Positions 21,784-31,425 of a stretch of DNA of 64,000 nt are shown here, piece by piece. The notes beneath the pieces were generated by a model, which had not been told where the DNA came from, did no database searches, and worked only from the letters and a program-made list of their open reading frames with translations. Made by a program: the position numbers and the translations under genes. The first letter of the stretch is position 1. Each line of letters starts with the position of its first letter. The stretch is from Blattabacterium cuenoti. Its GTDB lineage: Bacteria; Bacteroidota; Bacteroidia; Flavobacteriales; Blattabacteriaceae. The stretch is taken from contig NZ_CP059221.1 of assembly GCF_014252375.1 (NCBI RefSeq), forward strand, positions 506,001 to 570,000. The letters run 5' to 3'.

Positions 21784-23052
21784 ATGAAAAATATTATAGA
21801 TGAATTAATATGGAGAGGATTAATACAAAACAGTGTTCCCAATCTAAAAAATATTTTAAAAAAACCTATTACTATTTATGTTGGATTTGATCCAACATCT
21901 AATTCACTTCATATAGGAAATCTTTTAATTATTATTACCTTAATTCATTTTAAAAAATTTGGATATAACACAATAATATTAATTGGAGGTGCTACTGGTC
22001 TTATAGGAGATCCATCTGGAAAAGAATCCGAAAGAAAAATATTGAATAAAAGTATATTAAAAACAAACATAATATCTATAAAAATTCAAATATATAAACT
22101 TTTTAAGTCTTTTTCAGAAAAAATAGAATTATTAAATAATTTTGATTGGATAAAACAAATATCTTTTATTGATTTTATTAGAAAAGTAGGTAAATATCTT
22201 TCTGTAAATTATCTAATTTCTAAAGATTCTGTAAAACATAGAATGGAAAATGGAATTTCTTTTAATGAATTTTCTTATTCTCTTATACAAGGATATGATT
22301 TTTATTATTTAAATAAAACAAAAAATTGTAAACTCCAAATTGGTGGATCAGATCAATGGGGTAATATTACATTAGGAATTGAATTAATAAGAAAAAAAAC
22401 TGGTAAAAAAGTATATGGTTTCACTATACCATTAATAATTAGAAACAATGGAATAAAATTTGGAAAAAGTAATAGAGTAGAAGATAATATATGGTTAGAT
22501 GAAAATAAAACCTCTCCATATAAATTTTATCAATATTTTATAAATCTATCAGACATAGAAATAGAAAAGTATATAAAAATGTATTCTTTTCTATCTAAAG
22601 AAAAAATAGAATATTTAATTGCAAAACATAAAGAAAATCCAGAAAAAAGATTATTACAAAAAAAATTATCTACTGAATTAACTAAATTAGTACATGGAGA
22701 TGAAAAATATAAAGAAATACTAAATGTAGTATCAATCTTATTTGATAAAAACTATAAGAATATAAAATTTTTAGGAAAAGAAGATTATATCTCTATTTAT
22801 AATAATATTCCAAATAATATTTTAAGTAAAAAAGAATTTAATAACGGAATTTATTTATCAAATCTTTTAAAAAAAAGCGGACTAATTAATTCTAATAGTG
22901 AATCAATTCGTGCTATAAAAAATAATTCAATTTATGTTAATAAAATTTCTATAAAAAAAGATATATTAATAGATGAAAGACATATAATAGGTAAAAAATA
23001 TATAATACTACAATATGGTAAAAAGAATTTTTTTATATTAATAATAAAGTAA
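21784..23052 (+). CDS. tyrS: Tyrosyl-tRNA synthetase
   Basis: TyrS charges tRNA-Tyr. The class I signatures are SNSLHIGNLLIIITL (HIGH-like) and NNGIKFGKSNR (KMSKS-like, KFGKS). TVYVGFDPTSNSLH-type N-terminal sequence, the QIGGSDQWGNITLGIELIR substrate pocket and a C-terminal S4 domain (residues about 350-422) are present. The 422-residue length is normal for the TyrRS found in Bacteria. Confidence 0.96.
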   Translation: MKNIIDELIWRGLIQNSVPNLKNILKKPITIYVGFDPTSNSLHIGNLLIIITLIHFKKFGYNTIILIGGATGLIGDPSGKESERKILNKSILKTNIISIKIQIYKLFKSFSEKIELLNNFDWIKQISFIDFIRKVGKYLSVNYLISKDSVKHRMENGISFNEFSYSLIQGYDFYYLNKTKNCKLQIGGSDQWGNITLGIELIRKKTGKKVYGFTIPLIIRNNGIKFGKSNRVEDNIWLDENKTSPYKFYQYFINLSDIEIEKYIKMYSFLSKEKIEYLIAKHKENPEKRLLQKKLSTELTKLVHGDEKYKEILNVVSILFDKNYKNIKFLGKEDYISIYNNIPNNILSKKEFNNGIYLSNLLKKSGLINSNSESIRAIKNNSIYVNKISIKKDILIDERHIIGKKYIILQYGKKNFFILIIK

Positions 23053-23061
23053 TGTATAAAA

Positions 23062-23958
23062 TTAATATCCAAGATTTTTTAATTTTTTATAATTATTTCT
23101 CCAATTTTTGGATACTTTAACAATTAATTCTAAACTTATTTTTTTACAAAAGAATAAACTTATTTTTTTTTCAGAAAAATATTTCAATATTTTAATAGAT
23201 TTTTTATTTTTTCCTATTAAAATAGTTTTTTGAGAATTTTTTTCTACATATATAATTGAATATATATAAGTAGTATTTGTTTTTTTTTCTAAAAATTCAG
23301 TTTTTATTTCTACAGAATATGGTATTTCTTGTTTATAAAAATTAAATATCTCTTTTCTTATTATTTCATTAATAAAAAAATTATCATTTCTATCACTTAA
23401 TAAATTTTTAGGATAAAATGGCATGTGTTTAGGCAAAAATTTATAAATTTTATCCATAAGTAAATCTTTATTTATATTTTTTAACGCAGATATAGGTAAT
23501 ATTTCTATGTTAGGAAAAATATTACTCCAGTGATTAATTGTTTTATACAAAATATTTTGTCTATATTCTAATCCTATTTTATCAATTTTATTTATTAATA
23601 TAATTATTGGGATTTTTGATATTATTTCCTTAAATTTTTTATAAAATATTTGTGGGATATCTGGATATTTTCCTAATTCAGTAACTAATAATATTATATC
23701 TGCATCCTCAAATGATTTTTTGATATATTGCATCATTATTTTATGTAAAATATATTTTTTTTTTTCTAAAAAACCAGGAGTATCAGAAAAAATAATTTGT
23801 AACTTTGGTTTATTTAAAATACCAAATATTCTATGTCTAGTAGTTTGTACTTTTTTTGTAATAATTGATATTTTTTTATCCAAAATTGAATTTATTAAAG
23901 TAGATTTTCCTACATTAGGAAATCCTATAATATTAACAAAACCAGATCTATAATTCAA
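23062..23958 (-). CDS. era: GTPase Era
   Basis: Era is an essential GTPase that binds 16S rRNA and aids 30S assembly. G1 is GFPNVGKSTLINS, G2 lies at KVQTTRHRIFG, G3 is FSDTPGF, G4 is LINKIDKI and G5 lies near ILPISALKN. The C-terminal KH domain follows from about residue 205, including KTILIGKNKKSIKILKYFSE with the GxxG loop. The 298 residues are normal. It lies 7 bp downstream of clpB on the same strand. Confidence 0.94.
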   Translation of the reverse strand: MNYRSGFVNIIGFPNVGKSTLINSILDKKISIITKKVQTTRHRIFGILNKPKLQIIFSDTPGFLEKKKYILHKIMMQYIKKSFEDADIILLVTELGKYPDIPQIFYKKFKEIISKIPIIILINKIDKIGLEYRQNILYKTINHWSNIFPNIEILPISALKNINKDLLMDKIYKFLPKHMPFYPKNLLSDRNDNFFINEIIRKEIFNFYKQEIPYSVEIKTEFLEKKTNTTYIYSIIYVEKNSQKTILIGKNKKSIKILKYFSEKKISLFFCKKISLELIVKVSKNWRNNYKKLKNLGY

Positions 23959-23965
23959 AATTATT

Positions 23966-26566
23966 TTATTTATTTCTAAAAATTATACCATTTTCTTTAA
24001 AAAAATCTATTAAAATATTATTATTTTTTTTTATACCTCCTTTAAGTATTTCTTTTGATAAATTATCTAATATATCATGTTGAATTACTCTTTTTAAAGG
24101 TCTAGCTCCAAAATTAATATCATATCCTTTTTCCGATAAATATTCTATTGCATCATTTGTTATTTCTATATTAATATTTTTTTTTAATAACAATTGTTTT
24201 AATTTTATAATTTGTAATTTAACTATATCTTTAATTTCATTTCTAGATAAAGGTTTAAATAATATAATTTCATCAATACGATTAATAAATTCAGGTCTAA
24301 CCAAACTTTTTAACAAGTCAATTAAATATTTTTTAGTATTTTCTATTCCATTAACAGATATTATATTCCTATGTAAATTCTCATGAATTATATCTGATCC
24401 TATATTAGAAGTCATTATAATAATAGTATTAGTAAAATTTACAGTTCTACCTTTATTGTCTGTCAATCTTCCATCATCTAAAACCTGCAAAAGAATATTA
24501 AAAATATCAGAATGTGCTTTCTCTATTTCATCTAATAAAATAACACTGTATGGTCTACTTCTAACAGATTCTGTTAATTGTCCGCTTTCATCATAACCAA
24601 CATATCCTGGAGGTGCACCAATCAGTCTACTTATAGAATGTCGTTCTTGATATTCACTCATATCTATACGAATCATATTATTCTCATCATCAAATAAATA
24701 TTCTGTTATAGTTTTAGCTAATTCTGTTTTTCCTATACCTGTTCCTCCCATAAATAAAAAAGATCCTATAGGTCTTTTTTCGTCTTGTAATCCAGCTCTA
24801 GATCTCCTTATTGCATTAGATATAGATTTTATAGCATAATTTTGCCCAATAACTCTATTATGTAATTTATTTTCCAATAATAATAATTTTTTTCTTTCAT
24901 TTTCAAGCATTTTTGTAATAGGAATACCTGTCCATTTTGATACTATTTGAGCAATATCTTCTTTAGATACTTCTTCACGTATCATTTTTTTTCCTTTATC
25001 TTCTTGCTTTTTTAACTCTTTTTCAAAAAATTTAATTTTATTTTCTTCTTCTTTAATTTTTCCATATCTTAATTCTGCTACTTTTCCGTAATCTCCTATT
25101 CTTTCAGATTGTTCTGCTTCAAATTTAAAATTTTCTATTTTATCTTTAGACTTTTGTATTCCCTCAACTAAATCTTTTTCACTTTGCCATTGAGATTGTA
25201 ATTCTATTTTTTTTTCATTTAACTTATATAATTCTTTTTTTAATGGAACTAATTGTTTTTCGTCTTTTTCTCTCTTTAATGTTTCTATTTGTATTTCCAT
25301 TTGCATAATTTTTCTATACAATACATCTAATTCTTCTGGTTTAGAATTAATTTCCATTCTTAATTTAGAAGCTGCTTCATCAATTAAATCTATGGCTTTA
25401 TCTGGTAAATATCTTTCATTTATATATCTTTTAGATAACTTTACTGCCGCAATTATTGATTCATCTTTAATCATAACCTTATGATGACTCTCATATTTTT
25501 CTTTTATTCCACGTAATATAGATATAGCATCAGGAATTGTAGGTTCACTAACATATACTTGTTGAAATCTTCTTTCTAGTGCTTTATCTACTTTAAAATA
25601 TTTTTGATATTCATTTAATGTTGTGGCTCCTATAGATCTTAATTCTCCTTTTGCTAAGGCTGGTTTTAAAATATTAGCTGCATCAATTGAACCATTACCA
25701 CCTCCTGCACCAACTAAAGTATGTATTTCGTCTATAAATAATATTATTTCTCCATTTGAAGAAATTACTTCTTTTATTACTGATTTTAATCTTTCTTCAA
25801 ATTCTCCTTTATATTTAGCACCAGCAACTAATAATGCCATATCTAATGAAAAAACTTTCTTAGTTTTCAAATAATCTGGAATATCTCTACTAATAATTCT
25901 ATGCGCTAATCCTTCAGCAATAGCTGTTTTTCCAACTCCAGGTTCACCTATTAATAAAGGATTATTTTTTGTTCTTCTAGATAAAATTTGTAGTACTCTA
26001 CGTATTTCTTCATCTCTTCCAATAACCGGATCTAATTTACCTTTTAATGCTAAATCATTTAAATTTTTAGCGTATTTTTCTAAAACATTATAAATTTTTT
26101 TTTCATAAAAAGATGTTATATTTCCACTTTTTTTTCTAATATTATTAATTACAAATTTAATATTTTTTTCTGTTACTCCTTGTTCTTTAAATAATTGACT
26201 ACATTTATCGTCAGTAATAAAAATACCATATAGAAAATGTTCTGAAGATATAAATTTATCTTTTAAACTATCAGCAAAATTTTTTGCTATACTAATCATT
26301 TTAATTACTCCTTCACTTAAATGTTGATTAAATATTTCACTAACTATTTTAGGATATGAGGAAATTATTCTATCTAATCCAATTATAATTAAATAAAAAT
26401 CAACTTTTAATTTTTTGAAAATTAATGGAATAATATTTTTTTCAATTTTTATCATTGATTTTAAAATATGTGAATTTTCAATAGATTGATTAGAATTATT
26501 TAATGCTATATTTTGTGATTCTTGTATAATTTCTTTAGATTTTATTGTAAAATTATTGAAGTTCAT
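23966..26566 (-). CDS. clpB: ATP-dependent disaggregase ClpB
   Basis: ClpB is a hexameric AAA+ chaperone that with DnaK rescues aggregated proteins. The order is N-terminal Clp repeat domain (1-145), first AAA+ module with GEPGVGKTAIAEGLAHR and LFIDEIHTLVGAGGG, the long coiled-coil middle domain (about 400-525, rich in Lys/Glu) that distinguishes ClpB from ClpA and ClpC, and the second AAA+ module with MGGTGIGKTELAKTI and VILLDEIEKAH. All Walker and arginine-finger regions seem intact in 866 residues. It is divergent from prfB across 60 bp. Confidence 0.96.
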   Translation of the reverse strand: MNFNNFTIKSKEIIQESQNIALNNSNQSIENSHILKSMIKIEKNIIPLIFKKLKVDFYLIIIGLDRIISSYPKIVSEIFNQHLSEGVIKMISIAKNFADSLKDKFISSEHFLYGIFITDDKCSQLFKEQGVTEKNIKFVINNIRKKSGNITSFYEKKIYNVLEKYAKNLNDLALKGKLDPVIGRDEEIRRVLQILSRRTKNNPLLIGEPGVGKTAIAEGLAHRIISRDIPDYLKTKKVFSLDMALLVAGAKYKGEFEERLKSVIKEVISSNGEIILFIDEIHTLVGAGGGNGSIDAANILKPALAKGELRSIGATTLNEYQKYFKVDKALERRFQQVYVSEPTIPDAISILRGIKEKYESHHKVMIKDESIIAAVKLSKRYINERYLPDKAIDLIDEAASKLRMEINSKPEELDVLYRKIMQMEIQIETLKREKDEKQLVPLKKELYKLNEKKIELQSQWQSEKDLVEGIQKSKDKIENFKFEAEQSERIGDYGKVAELRYGKIKEEENKIKFFEKELKKQEDKGKKMIREEVSKEDIAQIVSKWTGIPITKMLENERKKLLLLENKLHNRVIGQNYAIKSISNAIRRSRAGLQDEKRPIGSFLFMGGTGIGKTELAKTITEYLFDDENNMIRIDMSEYQERHSISRLIGAPPGYVGYDESGQLTESVRSRPYSVILLDEIEKAHSDIFNILLQVLDDGRLTDNKGRTVNFTNTIIIMTSNIGSDIIHENLHRNIISVNGIENTKKYLIDLLKSLVRPEFINRIDEIILFKPLSRNEIKDIVKLQIIKLKQLLLKKNINIEITNDAIEYLSEKGYDINFGARPLKRVIQHDILDNLSKEILKGGIKKNNNILIDFFKENGIIFRNK

Positions 26567-26626
26567 AATTAAATATGTAAAATTTTTTGTTATTAAAATA
26601 ATTTTTAAAATTTATATTTAATTTAA

Positions 26627-27712
26627 ATGATAAAAAAAGAAGAAATAAAGTTCATATCAAAAAGAATTAATCAAATACATAAAATACTTAGAATAGATAA
26701 ACTAAAAAAAGAATTTTGCGAAAAACAGAAAAAAATAAATAATATAAATTTTTGGAAAAAAAATAAAAGAAATTCAAAAAATATATATAAACAAATTAGT
26801 AAAATTAAAGTATGTATTGATAAATTTTCAAAAATTAAAGAAGCGTTTGAAGAATTGAAAATAATATATTCAATTTCTGTAGAAGATAATTCATACAAAG
26901 AATATAAAAATCAATTATATAAAATTAATAGTTTAATATCAAATTTAGAATTAAATAGTATGTTTTCTGAAGAAGATCATTTGAGTGCTATATTACAAAT
27001 TTCTTCTGGTGCAGGGGGAACAGAAAGTTGTGATTGGACTTCAATGCTAACTAGAATGTATATTATGTGGGCAGAAAAAAATAATTTTATGACAAATAAA
27101 ATACATTATTTGTATGGAGATGTTACTGGAATTAAATCTATTACATTAGAAATAAATGGAAAATATGCATTTGGATATTTAAATGGGGAAAATGGAGTTC
27201 ATAGATTAGTAAGAATATCTCCATTTGATAGTAACTCAAGAAGACATACATCATTTTCTTCTGTTTATGTTTATCCAATTGTAAATAATGAAATTAATAT
27301 AGAAATAAAAAATTCAGATATTCAATGGGAAACCTTTAGGTCTGGGGGGGCTGGTGGACAAAATGTAAATAAAGTAGAAACTGGTGTAAGATTACGTCAT
27401 TTACCTACAGGAATAATTATAGAAAATACAGAGTCTAGATCTCAAATACAGAATAGAGAAAAAGCTATAAAACTTTTAAAATCAAGGTTATTTGAGATAG
27501 AAATAAAAAAAAAAAATAGTAAAAAAGAAAAAATAAAATCTGAAAAAAAAAAAATAGAATGGGGGTATCAAATACGAAATTATATTATGCATCCATATAA
27601 ATTAGTGAAAGATCTAAGAACTAATTATGAAACTTCAGATATACAATCTGTAATGAATGGAGATATAAATATTTTTTTAGAAAAATTTATAATGTTAAAA
27701 AAACAGCTATAA
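26627..27712 (+). CDS. prfB: Peptide chain release factor 2, without the programmed frameshift
   Basis: RF2 terminates translation at UAA and UGA. The SPF stop-recognition tripeptide is seen in [15 protein letters not shown] and the catalytic GGQ in [16 protein letters not shown]. Many bacteria control RF2 by a +1 frameshift near codon 25; here the matching region reads on in one frame ([17 protein letters not shown]), so this autoregulation is absent. A run of twelve A (27505-27516) encodes part of a lysine-rich segment and is intact in frame. The 361-residue length is normal. TGA is used as stop in this window (for example leuD), consistent with an RF2. Confidence 0.95.
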   Translation: MIKKEEIKFISKRINQIHKILRIDKLKKEFCEKQKKINNINFWKKNKRNSKNIYKQISKIKVCIDKFSKIKEAFEELKIIYSISVEDNSYKEYKNQLYKINSLISNLELNSMFSEEDHLSAILQISSGAGGTESCDWTSMLTRMYIMWAEKNNFMTNKIHYLYGDVTGIKSITLEINGKYAFGYLNGENGVHRLVRISPFDSNSRRHTSFSSVYVYPIVNNEINIEIKNSDIQWETFRSGGAGGQNVNKVETGVRLRHLPTGIIIENTESRSQIQNREKAIKLLKSRLFEIEIKKKNSKKEKIKSEKKKIEWGYQIRNYIMHPYKLVKDLRTNYETSDIQSVMNGDINIFLEKFIMLKKQL

Positions 27713-27728
27713 AAGTTATTATAATTTA

Positions 27729-29126
27729 ATGAAAATAAGATATATTGATTTAATAGATCAAACTTTTGAATTTCCGACTGAAGAATTTTCTATTAAAAAT
27801 AATTTACTAGAATTTCATAAAATTCCATTAATGGAACTTATAAAAAAATATGGAACACCACTAAAATTCACATATTTACCTAAAATATCTCAAAATATAA
27901 AAAACGCAAAAAAGTGGTTTAAAAAAGCAATTCATTCTAACCATTATAATAATAAATATACTTATTGTTTTTGTACTAAAAGTTCTCATTTTTCATTTAT
28001 TTTAGAAGAAGTACTAAAAAATAATATTAGTATAGAAATTTCATCTGCTTATGATATAGATATAGTAAAAAATATTTATAAAAAAGGAAAAATTGATAAG
28101 AATATGGAGATTATATGTAATGGATTTAAAACTGAAAATTACATATATAATATATCAGAATTAATTAATAATGGATTTTATAATACTGTACCTATACTTG
28201 ATAATTATGATGAATTAGAAAAACTTAGTTCAACTATTAATTCATCTTTTAAATTAGGAATACGAATAGCTTCTGAAGAAGAACCTAAATTTGAATTTTA
28301 TACATCTAGATTAGGAATAGGATATAAAGATATTATTATATTTTATTTGAATAAAATTAAAAATAATTCAAAAGTAGAATTAAAAATGTTGCATTTTTTT
28401 ATAAATACAGGAATAAAAGATACCGCTTATTATTGGAATGAATTATTTAAATGTTTACATATTTATGCAAAATTAAAAAAAATAGCTCCTGAATTGGAAA
28501 TATTAAATATAGGTGGTGGGTTTCCAATAAAAACATCTATGTCATTTAAATATGATTACGAATACATGGCGAATGAGATTATTTATCAAATAAAAAAATT
28601 TTGTCAAGAAGAAAATGTATCTGTTCCTCATATATATACAGAATTTGGTTCTTATACAGTAGGAGAAAGTGGAGGAATTTTATATAAAATATTAAATCAA
28701 AAATGTCAAAATGATAGAGAAAAATGGAATATGATAAATAGTTCATTTATGACTACACTTCCTGATACTTGGGCAATAAGTAGAAGATTTATTATGCTAG
28801 CGATAAATCGTTGGAATTATTCTTACGAGAGAGTTTTTTTAGGAGGATTAACATGTGATAGTGATGATTATTACAATTCAGAACAACATATAAATGCTAT
28901 ATATCTTCCTAGTTTTTGTAAGAATGCTCCATTATATATAGGATTTTTTAATACAGGTGCGTATCAAGATACAATTAGTGGATATGGAGGAGTTCATCAT
29001 TGTTTAATACCTCAACCTATTCATGTTTTAATAGATAAAAATAAAAAAAATTTTATATATAAAATTTTTAGAAAAAATCAAAAACCAAAAGATATATTAA
29101 AAATATTGGGATATAAAAAAATATGA
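27729..29126 (+). CDS. speA: Arginine decarboxylase (PLP-dependent)
   Basis: The enzyme converts arginine to agmatine, the first step of putrescine synthesis by the agmatine route. The fold-III PLP segment YCFCTKSSHFSFILEEVL followed by ISIEISSAYDIDI is typical for the flavobacterial 460-470-residue family; LEILNIGGGFPIKTS is the glycine-rich phosphate-binding loop and HIYTEFGSYTVGESG and FLGGLTCDSDDYYN are further active-site blocks. The next gene, agmatinase, overlaps by 4 nt, which strongly supports arginine as substrate. The exact substrate is inferred from family and context. Confidence 0.9.
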   Translation: MKIRYIDLIDQTFEFPTEEFSIKNNLLEFHKIPLMELIKKYGTPLKFTYLPKISQNIKNAKKWFKKAIHSNHYNNKYTYCFCTKSSHFSFILEEVLKNNISIEISSAYDIDIVKNIYKKGKIDKNMEIICNGFKTENYIYNISELINNGFYNTVPILDNYDELEKLSSTINSSFKLGIRIASEEEPKFEFYTSRLGIGYKDIIIFYLNKIKNNSKVELKMLHFFINTGIKDTAYYWNELFKCLHIYAKLKKIAPELEILNIGGGFPIKTSMSFKYDYEYMANEIIYQIKKFCQEENVSVPHIYTEFGSYTVGESGGILYKILNQKCQNDREKWNMINSSFMTTLPDTWAISRRFIMLAINRWNYSYERVFLGGLTCDSDDYYNSEQHINAIYLPSFCKNAPLYIGFFNTGAYQDTISGYGGVHHCLIPQPIHVLIDKNKKNFIYKIFRKNQKPKDILKILGYKKI

Positions 29127-29983
29127 AAATAAAAAAAAATTTTTCTAATATATCATACAAATATTCAAATTTAAAAAATTCCAATATAGTTATAATTCCG
29201 GTACCATATGATTATACACAAACATGGAAAAAGGGGGCTAAATATGGACCTAACGCATTTTTTAATGCATCTAATTACATAGAATTATATGATATTGAAA
29301 CTGATTATGAAGTTTATAAGAAAGGTATATTTGTTACTCCTTATATAAAAACAAACTCAAATTCATCAGAAGAAATGGTTAAGAAAGTTTATTATATAAC
29401 AAAAAAATTTTTATCAAAAAAAAAATTTATCACATTAATAGGAGGAGATCACTCTATATCAATAGGTAGTATTCGTGCTTTTGGTGAAAAATATTCAGAT
29501 ATTAGTATTCTTCATATGGATGCACATGCAGATTTAAGACCAATATATAATGGTAATCCATATAATCATGCATGTTCTATGCATGAAGCTTCAAAAAAAC
29601 ATTCTCTAATACAAGTAGGTATACGTAGCATGGATATAATAGAAAAAAATTTTATTCAAAAAAAAAATATATTATACATGCATAATATTTTTAATTGTAA
29701 TAACGACTCTTGGATTGATGATATTATTAATAAGTTATCTTACAATGTATTTATTAGTATTGATATAGATGTTTTTGATCCTAGTATAGCACCTGCTACT
29801 GGTACTCCTGAACCTGGTGGATTAGACTGGTACACTAGTTTAAAATTATTTAAAAATGTTTTTAATATAAAAAATGTAGTAGGATTTGATATTGTTGAAC
29901 TTTTACCACATAAAAATGAATTTCGTACAGATTTTTTAGCAGTAAAACTATTTTATAAATTATTATCTTATAAATTTTATTAA
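29123..29983 (+). CDS. speB: Agmatinase (ureohydrolase family)
   Basis: The protein hydrolyses agmatine to putrescine and urea with two manganese ions. Metal ligands are visible in TLIGGDHSISIG (His), LHMDAHADLRP (Asp, His, Asp) and SIDIDVFDPSIAPATGTPEPGG (two Asp). The 286 residues are normal. Its ATG overlaps the speA stop by 4 nt, so both are translated together. Arginase is the alternative ureohydrolase, but speA coupling favours agmatinase. The urea would be a substrate for urease, which Blattabacterium is known to have; urease genes are not in this window. Confidence 0.88.
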   Translation: MKIKKNFSNISYKYSNLKNSNIVIIPVPYDYTQTWKKGAKYGPNAFFNASNYIELYDIETDYEVYKKGIFVTPYIKTNSNSSEEMVKKVYYITKKFLSKKKFITLIGGDHSISIGSIRAFGEKYSDISILHMDAHADLRPIYNGNPYNHACSMHEASKKHSLIQVGIRSMDIIEKNFIQKKNILYMHNIFNCNNDSWIDDIINKLSYNVFISIDIDVFDPSIAPATGTPEPGGLDWYTSLKLFKNVFNIKNVVGFDIVELLPHKNEFRTDFLAVKLFYKLLSYKFY

Positions 29984-29995
29984 TTAAAAATATAT

Positions 29996-30733
29996 ATGGA
30001 AAATAATAAAATTATTATTTCTATTGATGGATTTTCTTCATCTGGTAAAAGTACTTTATCAAAAATAATATCAAAAAAATTACATTATAAATATATAGAT
30101 ACTGGCGCAATTTATAGATGTATTACATTACTAGCAATAAGAAAAAATGTATTTAATAGTGATTTATGGAATATTAATAATTTTATTCCATTTATAAAAA
30201 ATTTAAAATGGAAATTTTATTGGAATGATAAATTAGATAATATGAATATTATTTTAAATAATGAAAAAATTAAAGATGAAATTAGATCAATGGAGGTAAC
30301 AAAAAAAGTTCCATTAATATCTAGAATACCAGAAATAAGAAAAATATTAACTTCTATACAAAAAAATATTGGGGATAAAAAAGGAATTGTAGTTGATGGA
30401 AGAGATATTGGAAATTGTATTTTTCCTGAATCAGAATTAAAATTTTTTATTAATGGATCTTTAGAAACTCGTTCTTATAGAAGATATAAAGACTTTATAA
30501 AAAAAGGAATAAGAGAAATTTCTTATGAAGATATAAAAAACAATATTTTATATAGAGATGAAATTGACATTAATAGAATAATTTCTCCTTTGAAAAAATC
30601 TTTTAATCATATAGAAATAGATAATAGTTTATATTATAATGATAAAATAAATTTAATTTTAAAAATTATTAATAAAAAAATTCATGCAACTTTTAAAAAA
30701 AAAAATAATAATAGTAACAGGAGGATCAGGTGA
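29996..30733 (+). CDS. cmk: Cytidylate kinase
   Basis: Cmk phosphorylates CMP and dCMP. The P-loop ISIDGFSSSGKSTLSKIISK lies at the N-terminus, YIDTGAIYRCITL is the NMP-binding segment, and GIVVDGRDIGNCIFPESELKFF with DEIDINRIISPLKK are the remaining conserved blocks. The 245-residue protein is slightly long: its final ~16 codons run into fabG (50 bp overlap), so the tail IHATFKKKNNNSNRRIR is probably an extension caused by a lost stop codon. It follows speB by 12 bp. Confidence 0.94.
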   Translation: MENNKIIISIDGFSSSGKSTLSKIISKKLHYKYIDTGAIYRCITLLAIRKNVFNSDLWNINNFIPFIKNLKWKFYWNDKLDNMNIILNNEKIKDEIRSMEVTKKVPLISRIPEIRKILTSIQKNIGDKKGIVVDGRDIGNCIFPESELKFFINGSLETRSYRRYKDFIKKGIREISYEDIKNNILYRDEIDINRIISPLKKSFNHIEIDNSLYYNDKINLILKIINKKIHATFKKKNNNSNRRIR

Positions 30734-31421
30734 TATAGGTCAATCTATAGTAAAGAAATTTGTTAAACATGGAGCTATTGTAATTTTTACATTTTTTTCT
30801 TCAAAAAAAAACGCAAAAAATTTGGAAAAAAAACTAAAAGGAATGGCAATAGGATATAAAGTTAATTTATCAAATAGTAATTCATCAAAGGAATTTATTA
30901 AAACTATAATAAAAAAATATGAATTCGTAGATATATTAGTTAACAATGTTGGAATTGTAAGAGATTCTTTTTTAATAAGAATGTCTGATGATAATTGGAA
31001 TGATGTAATAAAAACAAATCTTTATTCTATTTTTAATATTACTAAATATGTAATTTATTATTCTATGATAAAAAGAAAAAGTGGAAATATTATTAATATG
31101 AGTTCTATTGTTGGAATAACAGGTAATTCTGGACAATCTAATTATGCTGCTTCTAAAGCAGGTATTATTGGTTTTACTAAATCAATTGCTAAAGAATTTG
31201 GTAAAAAAAATATTCGTTGTAATGTTATAGCACCTGGATATATACATACTAAAATGAATTACAATTTAAAAGAAAATATAAAAAATAATTGGATAAAAAA
31301 AATACCATTAGGTAGACCTGGTACTGTAGAAGAAGTATCAAATTGTATTTTATTTCTTGCCTCAGATCTTTCTAGTTATATTACTGGTTCAGTAATAAAC
31401 GTAAATGGTGGATTAATATAA
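30684..31421 (+). CDS. fabG: 3-oxoacyl-ACP reductase
   Basis: FabG reduces beta-ketoacyl-ACP with NADPH. It is a classical short-chain dehydrogenase: VTGGSGDIGQSIVKKF binds the cofactor, ILVNNVGIVRDSF holds the NNxG, and the Ser-Tyr-Lys triad sits in INMSSIVGITG and QSNYAASKAGIIGFTKS. The 245-residue length is normal. The ATG at 30684 lies inside cmk, and an A11 run (30695-30705) occupies codons 4-8. A SDR of other specificity is possible but length and NVIAPGYIHTKMN favour FabG. Confidence 0.9.
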   Translation: MQLLKKKIIIVTGGSGDIGQSIVKKFVKHGAIVIFTFFSSKKNAKNLEKKLKGMAIGYKVNLSNSNSSKEFIKTIIKKYEFVDILVNNVGIVRDSFLIRMSDDNWNDVIKTNLYSIFNITKYVIYYSMIKRKSGNIINMSSIVGITGNSGQSNYAASKAGIIGFTKSIAKEFGKKNIRCNVIAPGYIHTKMNYNLKENIKNNWIKKIPLGRPGTVEEVSNCILFLASDLSSYITGSVINVNGGLI

Positions 31422-31425
31422 ATTT

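Noticed and set aside
25623-25874. Antisense frame opposite clpB
   Set aside because: It lies wholly in the ClpB AAA+ coding sequence and has no recognisable motif.
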